A DNA stretch of 35,465 nucleotides, taken from Ideonella aquatica (GTDB lineage: Bacteria > Pseudomonadota > Gammaproteobacteria > Burkholderiales > Burkholderiaceae_C). This document shows positions 20,705-29,559 of the stretch, piece by piece. Numbering within the stretch: the stretch's first letter is position 1; every line of letters begins with the position of its first letter. The notes under the pieces are model-generated. The model was not told the origin of the DNA and did no database searches. It saw only the letters and a list, made by a program, of their open reading frames with translations. The stretch covers positions 1 to 35,465 of the forward strand of contig NZ_JAGQDE010000035.1 of assembly GCF_018069755.1 (NCBI RefSeq). Direction: 5' to 3'. The translations under genes and the position numbers were made by a program.

Positions 20705-20709
20705 AGCGC

Positions 20710-21942
20710 TCAGGCCAGCAGTTCAGCAAGCCGCTGCTGCGTGACGCCGTAAAAGCCTTGCAGCGCGGCGATCTGCCGCTCGGCCTCGGCGCGGCGGCGT
20801 GCCTCGCCGGGGGCGCCCTCGGGGCGGCGCAGCGCCAGGATCATCTTGTTCTTGCTGGTGTGCTCCAGCGCCACGAACTCGAAGACCTGGGCGTCCCAGC
20901 CGCGCGCCTCCAGCCACAGCGCGCGCAGGGTGTCGGTCACCATCTCGGCCTGCTGGCCCAGGTGGATGCCGTGCTGCAGCATGCCCCGCAGCACCTCGGG
21001 CAGCTGCATTTGCGGGCGCAGCTCCTTGTGGCAGCAGGGCGAGCAGACGATCATCGTCGCGCCGGCGCGGATGCCCGCTGCAATCGCCACATCGGTGGCG
21101 GTGTCGCAGGCGTGCAGCGCGATCATCAGGTCGACCCGATCCGGGGCGTGGTCGTTGACGTCGCCGCACTCGAAGCGCAGGCCGGCCAGGCCGCGCCGCG
21201 CGGCGGCGGTATTGCACTCATCGACCAGCGGCTGGCGCAGCTCCACGCCCAGCACCTCGGCCGGCCAGTGGCGCGTCTGGGTCAGGTGGTGGTGCAGCGC
21301 AAAGGTCAGGTAGCCGCGGCCGGCGCCAAAGTCCACCACCCGCACCGGCTGACCCGGGGCCGGCGCCCAGTGGGCGCGCTCCAGCGCGTGGGCGATCACC
21401 TCGACGAACTTGTTGATCTGCTTCCACTTGCGCGCCATCGCCGGCACCAGCTGGCCCCGCGCATCGGTCACGCCCAGGTCCTGCAGGAAGGGCTCGCTCA
21501 GTGCCAGCAAGCGCTGCTTCTCGCGGTCGTGGCCGGCGGGCTCGGCGGCCACCGCGGCCTGGGCGTGGCGCGCCAGGGCCACCTTGCCGCGCTTGCTGAT
21601 CGACAGCTGCCATTCACCCTCGGTGGTGAACAGGTGGGCGTGCGCGAAGCGCGTGCCCAGCAGCTCGCGCAGCAGCGCCAGCGCTTCGTCCTGCGGCGGG
21701 TTCTTGGTGATGTCGCGCGTGGCGTGCTGGTAGACCAGCTGCAGGCAGGCCTGGCCGCGCAGCGCCAGCGGCCGAGCGCTCAGGCGCTGCAGGTCGTCGC
21801 CGCCGGCGCGCGGCTTGGCCAGCACCAGCTTGACACAGCGGCCGCTGCTCAGGCTGTCGGCCAGCAGGGTGTGGAAACGCTCCAGGCGCGCCAAGTCGGC
21901 CAGGGCCTGGCGCTGCTCGGTCAGCGGGACATCGTCGCTCAT
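20710..21942 (-). CDS. Class I SAM-dependent methyltransferase (Methyltransf_32-like)
   Basis: A 410-residue protein. The N-terminal about 190 residues are family-specific (VKLVLAKPRAGGDDLQRLSARPLALRGQACLQLVYQHATRDITKN). A Rossmann methyltransferase domain follows with motif I VVDFGAGRGYLTFALHHHL, acidic VLGVELRQPLVDECN and LHACDTATDVAI. The SPCCHKEL motif is shared with METTL25/RRNAD1-type enzymes. The substrate is unknown, though RNA or protein modification is likely. It starts 31 nt after the stop of the PLP-enzyme gene on the same strand, so the two probably form an operon. Confidence 0.82.
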   Translation of the reverse strand: MSDDVPLTEQRQALADLARLERFHTLLADSLSSGRCVKLVLAKPRAGGDDLQRLSARPLALRGQACLQLVYQHATRDITKNPPQDEALALLRELLGTRFAHAHLFTTEGEWQLSISKRGKVALARHAQAAVAAEPAGHDREKQRLLALSEPFLQDLGVTDARGQLVPAMARKWKQINKFVEVIAHALERAHWAPAPGQPVRVVDFGAGRGYLTFALHHHLTQTRHWPAEVLGVELRQPLVDECNTAAARRGLAGLRFECGDVNDHAPDRVDLMIALHACDTATDVAIAAGIRAGATMIVCSPCCHKELRPQMQLPEVLRGMLQHGIHLGQQAEMVTDTLRALWLEARGWDAQVFEFVALEHTSKNKMILALRRPEGAPGEARRRAEAERQIAALQGFYGVTQQRLAELLA

Positions 21943-21972
21943 GCGGCGATTGTCCCTGCTGCCGATGGCTCC

Positions 21973-23340
21973 TCAGGCCTCGGCGGTGTCCATGCCCATG
22001 TGCGCGGTCTCCACCGACTCGGGCGGCGCGGCCTCGGCGATCGCGCGGCCCAGCCGGCGCGCCGCCTCCAGCGCCTGCGCCGGCGTGTGCGCGGCCATGC
22101 ACTGCAGCCGCATGCGCGCGCGGTTCAGGGCCACCGCCGGGTACTCGACCAGGTTGGCCAGCAGGCCCTGGCCGGGCAGCGCGCGGGCGATGCGCCGCGC
22201 CTGCGCGGTGGGGCCCAGCAGCACCGGCACGATCGGCGAGGGCTGGCCCAGCACCTCCAGCCCCTGCCAGTGCAGCGCCTGGCGCAGCGCCAGCACGGTC
22301 TGCATCAGCGCGTCGCGGCGCTGCAGGCCCTCGGCCGAGCGGACCAGGCGCAGCGACTCGCGCACCACCGCGATCTGCACCGGCGACAAGGTGTTCGAGA
22401 AGGTGGTGGTGGGGGCGTAGTAGCGCAGGTACTCGGCCAGCGCCGCCTCACGGCAGGCGACGAAGCCGCCGTTGGCGGCCAGCGTCTTCGAGAACGAGCC
22501 CAGCACGATGTCGAGCTCGCCGTGCACGCCCTGCAGCCCCGGCTGGCCCTGGCCCAGCGGGCCCATGCTGCCCAGGTCGTGCGCCACGTCCACCGCCAGC
22601 AGGGCATCAAACTCGTGCGCCAGCGCCTGCAGCGCGGCCAGGTCGGGCGCATCGGCGTCCATCGAGAAGCAGCCCTCGGTGACCAGCAGGATGCCGTGCT
22701 GGCCGCCGCGCGCGCGGATGCGCTGCAGCAGCGTGCGCGCATGCGCCACATCCAGGTGGCGGTGCAGGTGCACATGGCGGGTGGCGGCGCGCGCGCCCTC
22801 GTGCAGGCAGTTGTGCGCCAGCTGGTCCATCACCACATGGTCCTCGGGGCCGACCAGCGCGCGCAGCAGGCCGTAGCCGGCCGCCCAGCCGGTGGGAAAC
22901 AGGCGCACATGCGGCATCGCCAGGTGCTCGGCCAGCTCCTGCTCGAGCCGGTCGCCGTCGCCCACGTTGCCGGCCAGCACGGTGGAGCCGGCGCTGTGCA
23001 CGCCCCAGCGCTGTATCGCCTCGGTGGCGGCGGCATGGACGGCGGGGTGGGTCGACAGCGACAAATAGTCCTGCGAGGAGAAGTTCAGCCCGCTGGCCAG
23101 GCTGCCATCGGCCTGGGCCAGCCGCGCCTGCGGGCCGGGCGGGCCCTGCAGTGTGCGCGCGTAGGGGTGCAGGCCGCGCTCGCGGCGCAGCACCAGCCAG
23201 TCGTGGAAGGCGCGCGGGCGCTCGCGCAGATCGGCATGCGCACCACCGACGAAATCACGCGTGCTGCCGGCCAGCGCCGGGTCCAGCAGGGCCAGCGTGT
23301 CGCTGGCGTCGGTCTCAGGCTCGTCAAAACGGTCGTCCAT
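21973..23340 (-). CDS. PLP-dependent alpha-oxoamine-synthase-type aminotransferase
   Basis: A 455-residue fold-type I PLP enzyme. Family marks are LNFSSQDYLSLSTHPAV, HSAGSTVLAGNVGDGDRLEQELAEHL, TEGCFSMDAD, D251-x-x-H254 in DVAHDLGSMGPLGQG, and the Schiff-base lysine K285 in GSFSKTLAANGG. These place it with the AOS group (BioF, Kbl, HemA, serine palmitoyltransferase, CqsA). The biosynthetic partners of BioF or Kbl are not adjacent, and the about 80-residue N-terminal extension (HDWLVLRRERGLHPYARTLQG) is longer than in BioF. I therefore leave the product open: sphingolipid-like, CAI-1-like signal or other aminoketone. AGGGAGA precedes the ATG at 23340. It is followed 31 nt later by the methyltransferase gene. 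Confidence 0.86.
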   Translation of the reverse strand: MDDRFDEPETDASDTLALLDPALAGSTRDFVGGAHADLRERPRAFHDWLVLRRERGLHPYARTLQGPPGPQARLAQADGSLASGLNFSSQDYLSLSTHPAVHAAATEAIQRWGVHSAGSTVLAGNVGDGDRLEQELAEHLAMPHVRLFPTGWAAGYGLLRALVGPEDHVVMDQLAHNCLHEGARAATRHVHLHRHLDVAHARTLLQRIRARGGQHGILLVTEGCFSMDADAPDLAALQALAHEFDALLAVDVAHDLGSMGPLGQGQPGLQGVHGELDIVLGSFSKTLAANGGFVACREAALAEYLRYYAPTTTFSNTLSPVQIAVVRESLRLVRSAEGLQRRDALMQTVLALRQALHWQGLEVLGQPSPIVPVLLGPTAQARRIARALPGQGLLANLVEYPAVALNRARMRLQCMAAHTPAQALEAARRLGRAIAEAAPPESVETAHMGMDTAEA

Positions 23341-23489
23341 GTCATCTCCCTGTGTGTCTGTGGACGGCCGGGAGTCTGACCGGGATCGCGGGGCCTGCCA
23401 GCCTGCCTGCAATGGGGGATTGACTTCCTGCGCTGAAAGTGTTTGTAAAGGCGCGAGAAAGCGACAGGGCCGCGCAGTGTTCGGGCAAC

Positions 23490-23512
23490 AAAAAAGCCCG
23501 GCGAGGCCGGGC
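23490..23512 (-). terminator. Intrinsic terminator of the small lipoprotein gene
   Basis: GCCCGGC-GAG-GCCGGGC forms a 7-bp GC-rich stem followed on the minus strand by TTTTTT. It lies 27 nt beyond the stop of the lipoprotein gene, in the correct orientation. Confidence 0.9.
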
Positions 23513-23539
23513 GGATCGGGGTGGCGGGTGGGCGCCGGT

Positions 23540-24007
23540 TTACTTGGTGTTCACGGTAGGCTCGGTGCCCAGCACGGGCATGCCTTCCTTCTCGTTGCTG
23601 CGATCGAAGACCAGGGTCTTGCCGAACACCAGCTGCACCCAGGTCGGGTAGGTGTAGGCCGTGCCCTTGGAGTGGTCGATGATGGCGCCGATGCCGCCGC
23701 CGATCAGGATGTTGCCCGCCAGGCCTGCATTGGCGCGCGAGATCGCACGACCCACGGCCTCGGGGTTGGCCGGGTCCTTGCACGAGATGTCAAGATCCTT
23801 GCTTGAGCGGCGCACCATCGCGCTGTCGCCCGAGCGCGCGCTGACCGTGCCGTAGTCGTTGCTGATCTTGCACTCGGCGCCGGTGACCATCTGGCCGTCG
23901 GCGGTCTTGGTCTCCAGCTTCATCGGCTGGGTGGTGTCGTTGACGATCGACGCGCATCCGACCATGGATACGCTCGCGGCCAGGATGGCCAGGGTCCGGA
24001 TGGACAT
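23540..24007 (-). CDS. Small lipoprotein of unknown function
   Basis: A 155-residue lipoprotein precursor: MSIRTLAILAASVSMVGC is a signal peptide ending in the lipobox MVGC, followed by ASIVNDTTQPMKLET, which is typical of envelope lipoproteins of this type. The mature part has two further cysteines (AECKISN, ISCKDP) and a glycine-rich hydrophobic stretch AGNILIGGGIGAIID that may insert into or lie against a membrane. It ends in FGKTLVFDRSNEKEG and a short tail. AGGGAGACTGCCC precedes the ATG. It is monocistronic, with a strong intrinsic terminator. Function is not known to me. Confidence 0.85.
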   Translation of the reverse strand: MSIRTLAILAASVSMVGCASIVNDTTQPMKLETKTADGQMVTGAECKISNDYGTVSARSGDSAMVRRSSKDLDISCKDPANPEAVGRAISRANAGLAGNILIGGGIGAIIDHSKGTAYTYPTWVQLVFGKTLVFDRSNEKEGMPVLGTEPTVNTK

Positions 24008-24198
24008 GGGCAGTCTCCCTCTCGCTGATGGAGTGTTGTGGTGAGCGCTGGGGAACTCCAGCGCAAGGCCAGTCTACCGTGAGAGCGTTACCAATCGTCA
24101 CAGTCGGCCGCTGCCCGTCGGACCCCCTGGGGAGCTGCTTGGCGCAGAGGGATCATCGCCTTAGCATGCAGCCGCCGCCCCGCTCCAGCCATCTCCCC

Positions 24199-24678
24199 AT
24201 GACGGCCCTGCGTCCCCTCTCAGCTGCCGAATTCGAGGCCTGGCTGCCTCAAGCCATCGAGGCCTACGCGCGCGACAAGACCGCCGCGGGCCAGTGGACG
24301 CCCGACGAGGCCCTGGCGCGCTCGCGCGAGGACCACGCCCGCCTGCTGCCCCAGGGCTTGGCCACGGCCGACCACCATCTCTGCGCCATCGTCAACAGCA
24401 CCGGCACCGCCGTGGGCGTGCTGTGGTTTGCCAGGCAGCGCCTGCATGGCCTGGACATCGCCTATGTCTACCACCTGGAGGTCGACCCGCCGCACCGCCG
24501 CCAGGGCCATGCCACGGGTGCCTTGCGTGGCCTGGAGCAGGCCTGCGCGTCCTTCGGCTTCCACGGCATGGCGCTGCATGTGTTCGGCCACAACGGGGGC
24601 GCCCGGCAGCTCTACGCCCGCCTGGGTTTCGAGCCCACCAACATCAGCCTGTTCAAGCGGGTCGGCGCCGGTGACTGA
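24199..24678 (+). CDS. GNAT family N-acetyltransferase
   Basis: A 159-residue acetyltransferase. The acetyl-CoA pyrophosphate loop appears as VDPPHRRQGHATGALRGLEQ (R/Q-x-x-G-x-A pattern), preceded by beta-4 text DIAYVYHLEVD and followed by ALHVFGHNGGARQLYARLGFEPTNISLFKRV with the conserved Asn and Tyr region. The substrate is unknown. The start is the ATG at 24199 (MTALRPLSAAEF); an in-frame ATG at 24166 would add 11 residues (MQPPPRSSHLP). No strong Shine-Dalgarno separates them. It converges with the RND gene. Confidence 0.88.
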   Translation: MTALRPLSAAEFEAWLPQAIEAYARDKTAAGQWTPDEALARSREDHARLLPQGLATADHHLCAIVNSTGTAVGVLWFARQRLHGLDIAYVYHLEVDPPHRRQGHATGALRGLEQACASFGFHGMALHVFGHNGGARQLYARLGFEPTNISLFKRVGAGD

Positions 24679-24714
24679 GCACCGGCGCTGATTCCCGCCC
24701 AACGGCGCCTGGCC

Positions 24715-27700
24715 TCAACGGTGCGGCGTCACCGCGTCCAGGATCGGCCCCTGGCCCGCCCAGCGGTCCAGCGCCAGGTAGATCACCGGCGTGATGTAGA
24801 GCGTCACCGCCTGGCTGATCAGCAGGCCGCCGCACACCGCCAGGCCCAGCGGCTGGCGCAGCTCGGCACCGGCGCCCAGGCCCAGCGCGATCGGCAGCGC
24901 GCCCATGAAGGCCGCCAGCGTGGTCATCATGATCGGCCGCAGGCGCAGCAGGCAGGCCTGGCGGATCGCCTGCTCGGGCGACAGGCCCTGGTGGCGCTGT
25001 GCGTCCAGCGCGAAGTCGATCATCATGATCGCGTTCTTCTTGACGATGCCGATCAGCATCAGGATGCCGATGGTGGCGATCAGCGTCAGGTCGTGGCCGA
25101 AGGCCCACAGCGCCAGCAGCGCACCCACCGCGGCCGAGGGCAACCCGGCCAGGATGGTCAGCGGGTGGATGTAGCTCTCGTAGAGCACGCCCAGCAGCAC
25201 ATAGATGACGGCCAGCGCCGCGATGATCAGCACCAGCTGGCCGCCCTGCGAGTCCTGGAACACCGCCGCATCGCCGCCGTAGCTGGCGATGATGGTGGGC
25301 GGCAGGCGCAGCTCGGCGCTGTAGGCGCTGATGCGCTGGGTGGCCTCGCCCAGCGGCGCGTCGGGCGCCAGGTTGAAGCTGATCGTCACCGCCTGCAGCT
25401 GGCCCTGGTGGTTCACCGCGGTGGGCCCCAGCGTGCGCTGCACGGTGGCGAAGGCCGACAGCGGCACCAGCGCGCCGGTCTTGCTGCGCAGGTAGATCTT
25501 GTTGAAGGCATCCTCGAACTGGCGGTCGGCCTCGGCCGCCTCCATGATGACCTGGAAGCTGTTGCTGGCGCCGTAGATGGTGGACACCTGGCGCTCGCCG
25601 AAGGCGCTGTAGAGCGCGCTGCGCAACTCGGCGATGGGTACGCCCAGCAGCGCCGCCTTGTCGCGGTCGATCGCCAGCGTGGCCTGCAGGCCGCGGTTCT
25701 GGCTGTCGCTGGTGACGTCGCGGAAGATCGGGTCGGCGCGCAGCTTCTCCTGCAGCTTGCCCGACCACTCGCCCAGCGCGTCGGCGCTGACGCTTTGCAG
25801 CGTGTACTGGTAGCGGCTCTTGCTCTGGCGGCCGCCCAGTTGCAGGTTCTGCACCGGCCGCATGTAGACCGCCAGGCCCGGCACCGCGCGCGTCTTCTGG
25901 CGCAGCCGCTCCACCACCTGGGCCATCGGCGGGCGCTCGGCGCGCGGCTTGAGCACGATGAACATGCGGCCGGTGTTCTGCTGGTTGCCGCCGCTGCCGC
26001 CGGTGAAGGCCGACACCGCGGCGATCGCCGGATCGGCGCGGAAGATGTCGGCGGCGCGGGTGTGCAGCTTGACCATGGCCTCGAAGGAGATGTCCTCGGC
26101 CGCCTCGGTGGTGACCTGGATCTGGCCAATGTCCTCTTCCGGGAAAAAGCCCTTGGGGCTGCTCACCGCCAGCCAGATCGACAGCCCCAGACTGCCCAGC
26201 GCCACCGCACCGATCAGTGCGCGGTGCGCCAGCGCCCAGTCCAGGCTGCGGCCGTAGGCGGCCTGGAAGGCGCTGAAGCCGGCCTCGAAGGCGCGGCCCA
26301 GGCGGCCTTCCTCGGCCGGCTCATGGTGGCGCAGGAAGCGGCTGCACAGCATCGGCACCAGCGTCAGCGACACACCGGCCGACACCAGGATGGCCAGGCC
26401 CACCACCACCGCAAACTCGTGGAACAGCAGGCCGATCACGCCGGGCATGAAGAAGATCGGGATCAGCACGGCGACCAGCGACACCGAGATCGAGACGATC
26501 GTGAAGCTCATCTCGCGCGCGCCGCGGATCGCGGCCTCGAACGGCGCCATGCCGTCCTCCACATGGCGCACGATGTTCTCGAGCATCACGATCGCATCGT
26601 CCACCACCAGCCCCACCGCCAGCGTGATGCCCAGCAGCGAGATGTTGTCCAGGCTGTAGCCACCGGCATAGAGCAATGAGATCGCGCCGATCAGCGACAC
26701 CGGCAGCGACAGCGTGGGGATCAGCGTGGCCGCGGCGCGGCGCAGGAACAGGAAGATCACCAGCACCACCAGCACCACGGTCAGCGCCAGCGTCAGGTTG
26801 ACGTCGTGCAGCGCCTCGCGGATCGACAGCGAGCGGTCATTCACCGGCGTCATCTGCACCGAGGCCGGCAGCTGCGACGCAAAGCGCGGCAGCATGGCCC
26901 GCACCTTGTCGACCACCTGCACCGTGTTGGCATTGGGCTGGCGCTGCACCGCCAGCGTGATCGACGGCTCGCCGTTGAGCGCGGCGTAGGTCTTGACCGA
27001 CTCCACGCTGTCCTGCACCTCGGCCACGTCGCGCAGCCGCACCGGGGCGCCATTGCGGGCAGCGATGATCACCTGGCCCCATTCGCGCGCGTTGGAGAGC
27101 TGGCGGTTGGCCTGCACCGTCAGCGTCTGCCGCGGGCCTTCCAGCACGCCCACCGGCGTGTTGGCGTTGGCGCTGGCCAGCACCGTGCGCAGCTCGTCCA
27201 GCGTGACGTTGCGCTCGGCCAGCGCCTCGGGCCGCACCTTGATGCGCACCGCATAGCGGCGCTGGCCGAAGATGAAGACCTGGGCCACGCCGTCGATCGT
27301 CGACAGGCTGGGCGCGATCAGGTTCTCGGCGTAGTCGTTGAGCTCGGCGGTGTCCAGCGAGGGCGAGGTCAGCGCCACCAGCAGCACCGGCGCATCGGCC
27401 GGGTTGACCTTGCGGTAGCTGGGCGGCGTGGTCATCTCGGCCGGCAGCTGGCGCTGGGCGCGGAACAGCGCGGCCTGCACGTCCACCGCGGCGGCGTCGA
27501 TGTCGCGCGCGGTGTCGAACTCCAGCGTCAGCGAGCTGCTGCCCAGCGTGTTGGTGGAGCTGATCACCGACAGGCCGGCGATGGTGCTGAACTGCTTTTC
27601 CAGCGGCAGCGCCACCGAGCTGGCCATGGTCTCGGGCGAGGCGCCGGGCAGCGTCGCGTTGACCTGGATGATCGGCGTGTTGTAGCTGGGCAGCGCCGCC

Positions 27701-27801
27701 ACCGGAATTTTCGTCAGCGCCAGCGCCCCGGCCACCACCACGGCCAGGTTCAGCAGCACCGTCATCACCGGACGGCGGATGAAGTGTTCCGCGATGTTCA
27801 T
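24715..27801 (-). CDS. RND multidrug efflux pump, inner-membrane subunit
   Basis: A 1028-residue proton-driven trimeric transporter of the HAE-1 (AcrB/MdtB-like) class. The N terminus MNIAEHFIRRPVMTVLLNLAVVVAGALAL is the first membrane helix. The TM4 proton relay Asp pair is in GITLAVGLVVDDAIVMLENIVRHVEDG, and the TM10 Lys is in GIVKKNAIMMIDFAL. FFPEEDIGQIQV and other porter blocks are present, as is the terminal TM12 segment (ISQAVTLYITPVIYLALD). Its ATG overlaps the stop of the membrane fusion protein gene (ATGA). The operon marR-MFP-RND lacks an outer-membrane channel gene in the window, so a TolC-type protein elsewhere is presumed. The substrate range cannot be read. Confidence 0.95.
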   Translation of the reverse strand: MNIAEHFIRRPVMTVLLNLAVVVAGALALTKIPVAALPSYNTPIIQVNATLPGASPETMASSVALPLEKQFSTIAGLSVISSTNTLGSSSLTLEFDTARDIDAAAVDVQAALFRAQRQLPAEMTTPPSYRKVNPADAPVLLVALTSPSLDTAELNDYAENLIAPSLSTIDGVAQVFIFGQRRYAVRIKVRPEALAERNVTLDELRTVLASANANTPVGVLEGPRQTLTVQANRQLSNAREWGQVIIAARNGAPVRLRDVAEVQDSVESVKTYAALNGEPSITLAVQRQPNANTVQVVDKVRAMLPRFASQLPASVQMTPVNDRSLSIREALHDVNLTLALTVVLVVLVIFLFLRRAAATLIPTLSLPVSLIGAISLLYAGGYSLDNISLLGITLAVGLVVDDAIVMLENIVRHVEDGMAPFEAAIRGAREMSFTIVSISVSLVAVLIPIFFMPGVIGLLFHEFAVVVGLAILVSAGVSLTLVPMLCSRFLRHHEPAEEGRLGRAFEAGFSAFQAAYGRSLDWALAHRALIGAVALGSLGLSIWLAVSSPKGFFPEEDIGQIQVTTEAAEDISFEAMVKLHTRAADIFRADPAIAAVSAFTGGSGGNQQNTGRMFIVLKPRAERPPMAQVVERLRQKTRAVPGLAVYMRPVQNLQLGGRQSKSRYQYTLQSVSADALGEWSGKLQEKLRADPIFRDVTSDSQNRGLQATLAIDRDKAALLGVPIAELRSALYSAFGERQVSTIYGASNSFQVIMEAAEADRQFEDAFNKIYLRSKTGALVPLSAFATVQRTLGPTAVNHQGQLQAVTISFNLAPDAPLGEATQRISAYSAELRLPPTIIASYGGDAAVFQDSQGGQLVLIIAALAVIYVLLGVLYESYIHPLTILAGLPSAAVGALLALWAFGHDLTLIATIGILMLIGIVKKNAIMMIDFALDAQRHQGLSPEQAIRQACLLRLRPIMMTTLAAFMGALPIALGLGAGAELRQPLGLAVCGGLLISQAVTLYITPVIYLALDRWAGQGPILDAVTPHR

Positions 27802-29021
27802 GCAGAGGCCCCGGAGGCGGCGGCCGATGCCGGCCCCGACGCGCCCTTCGCCGGCCCGGCTGGCGCCTCACGCACCAGCCCGCCCGGCCGCAGGTTCTGC
27901 TTGCCTTCCACCACCACCCGCTCACCCGGCTGGACACCGTCGACCACCGCCCACTCGCCGCTGCTGTAGCGCAGCTGCACCGGCCGCAGCTCGGCGCTCA
28001 TGTCGGCCTTGACGACGTAGACCGAGCGCTCCTGGCCGCGCTGCACCAGCGCCACCACCGGCAGCACCGCGGCGTCCTTGATGGTGCGCAGCGTCAGCTT
28101 GACGGTGACGTACTGGCCCGGCCACAGCAGCTGCTTGGGGTTGGCCAGCGCGCCCTTGATGCGGATGCTGCCGGTGGCGGTGTCCACCGCGTTGTCGATC
28201 ACGCTGACCGTGCCCTCCAGCGCCTCGCGCGGCGCGGCGTTCGGGCCGCGGCCGCCACCCGCGGCGGGCAGCAGCACCTGCAGCTTCGCGCCCTGGGCGC
28301 CGCGGCCCTCGTCGCCGCCGCGCAGCAGCGCGCCCAGCTGGGCCTCGGGCAGGGTGAAGCTCACGCCGATCGGGTCGATCTGGGCGATCGTGGCCAGTGC
28401 GCTGGCGCCGGTGGGCGAGACCAGGCTGCCCGGGTACACATTGACCAGGCCGACGCGGCCACTCAGCGGCGCGCGCAGCGTGGCGTAGCCGGCGGCCACC
28501 TCACCGGCCTTCACGGCGGCCTGGTCGGCCACCACCGCGGCGCGCTGCGCCTCGAGGTTGGCCTGCACGGTGTCGGCCGCGCCCTGCGAGATGAAGTTCT
28601 GCGCCCGCAGCTCCTGCGCGCGCTTCCACTGCCGCTCCAGGTCGGCCAGCGCCACCTGGCTGCGCGCCAGCTGGGCGCGTGCCTTGTCCAGGTTGGCCTG
28701 CTCGGTGCGGTCGTCAAAGCGGAACAGCAGCTCGCCCTGGCGCACCATCTGGCCTTCCTTGACCACCACCTGGCGCACGGTGCTGCTGATTTGCGGCCGC
28801 AGCTCCACGGTGTTGAGCGGCACCACGGTGCCGGCCGCCTCCACGCTGACCGGCATGTCGCGCCGTTGCACCGTGGCCAGCGAGACCACCTGCGCCGGCT
28901 TGGGCGCCGACGCGGCGGCCGCGGCCGCGGCCGGCCCGGTGGCCTGGCCGCGCCACCAGGCGCCGGCCGCCACGGCAGCGGCCACGGCCGCCAGGATCAG
29001 GACAAGCGAAGTCTTCTTCAT
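27798..29021 (-). CDS. RND efflux periplasmic adaptor (membrane fusion protein)
   Basis: A 407-residue adaptor of the HlyD/AcrA type linking the RND pump to an outer-membrane channel. An N-terminal signal/anchor helix (MKKTSLVLILAAVAAAVAAGAW) is followed by an Ala-rich linker. A lipoyl-like half (VEAAGTVVPLNTVELRPQISSTVRQVVVKEGQMVRQGELLFRFDDR), a helical hairpin (about 110-165) and the second lipoyl half (YATLRAPLSGRVGLVNVYPGSLVSPTG) follow. Beta-barrel and membrane-proximal domains complete it, and the tail is again Ala/Gly/Ser rich. It starts 8 nt after the marR stop and overlaps the RND gene by 4 nt. Confidence 0.95.
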   Translation of the reverse strand: MKKTSLVLILAAVAAAVAAGAWWRGQATGPAAAAAAASAPKPAQVVSLATVQRRDMPVSVEAAGTVVPLNTVELRPQISSTVRQVVVKEGQMVRQGELLFRFDDRTEQANLDKARAQLARSQVALADLERQWKRAQELRAQNFISQGAADTVQANLEAQRAAVVADQAAVKAGEVAAGYATLRAPLSGRVGLVNVYPGSLVSPTGASALATIAQIDPIGVSFTLPEAQLGALLRGGDEGRGAQGAKLQVLLPAAGGGRGPNAAPREALEGTVSVIDNAVDTATGSIRIKGALANPKQLLWPGQYVTVKLTLRTIKDAAVLPVVALVQRGQERSVYVVKADMSAELRPVQLRYSSGEWAVVDGVQPGERVVVEGKQNLRPGGLVREAPAGPAKGASGPASAAASGASA

Positions 29022-29028
29022 GAGCCAC

Positions 29029-29496
29029 TCAGGAACGGGAGATCAGGGCCCCCGCCAGCGCCTGCAGCGCCTGCGGGGTGGTGTGCAACTGGGCTGCCGG
29101 CAGCCGCGACAGCCGCTCGGCAAAGCCGGCCGCGGTGCGCGACCAGGCGGCGTCCACGATGCGCCGGCCCTCGGCGCTGAGCCGGATCAGTCGCCGGCGG
29201 CGGTCGTGGGGGTCGGCGTGCACGCGCAGCAGGCCGCGCTCGGCCAGCGCCGTCACCGCCACCGACGCGGTGGGCAGCGTCACGCCCAGGTGGGTGGCCA
29301 GCGCGCCGACGCTGCCACCCGGCTCGCGCTGGGCGAACAGCAGCGCGCGGAATTGCGGCACCGTCAGCCCCTCGGGCGCGGCCTGACGCATCGCGCTGCG
29401 GATCTCGCGCATCAGCAGCGGCACCTGGGCCAGCACGGCCTGCGCGCAGACCTCGGCGAGGTCGGCGTGGGGGACGGGCTTCAGCGCGGCAGACAC
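29029..29496 (-). CDS. MarR family transcriptional regulator
   Basis: A 155-residue winged-helix repressor: an N-terminal dimerisation helix (VCAQAVLAQVPLLMREIRSAM), then a wHTH with LTVPQFRALLFAQREPGGSVGALATHLGVTLPTASVAVTALAERGLLRVHADPHDRRRRLIRLSAEGR, including the wing DPHDRRRRLI with the conserved D-x-R-x-x. It probably represses its own efflux operon in response to a phenolic or similar ligand. The start is GTG at 29496, only 2 nt from an operator-like palindrome, so the message may be leaderless or nearly so; no Shine-Dalgarno is visible. It is first of the operon. Confidence 0.92.
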   Translation of the reverse strand: MSAALKPVPHADLAEVCAQAVLAQVPLLMREIRSAMRQAAPEGLTVPQFRALLFAQREPGGSVGALATHLGVTLPTASVAVTALAERGLLRVHADPHDRRRRLIRLSAEGRRIVDAAWSRTAAGFAERLSRLPAAQLHTTPQALQALAGALISRS

Positions 29497-29498
29497 TT

Positions 29499-29519
29499 CG
29501 GAAATCTAACAAATTTCCG
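29499..29519. promoter_or_regulatory. MarR operator-like palindrome
   Basis: CGGAAAT-CTAACAA-ATTTCCG is a perfect 7-bp inverted repeat around 7 AT-rich nucleotides, standing out from the GC-rich surroundings. It lies directly in front of the marR GTG start, where it would cover the promoter; the minus-strand TTAGAT inside it could be a -10. Binding by the adjacent MarR is inference. Confidence 0.65.
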
Positions 29520-29559
29520 GCGCCCGCCGAACCGGGAAGCCCCCCGCTTCAGCCAGGGT

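Noticed and set aside
24721..26679. 652-codon rightward open frame
   Set aside because: Complement of the RND pump gene; no domain-like content.
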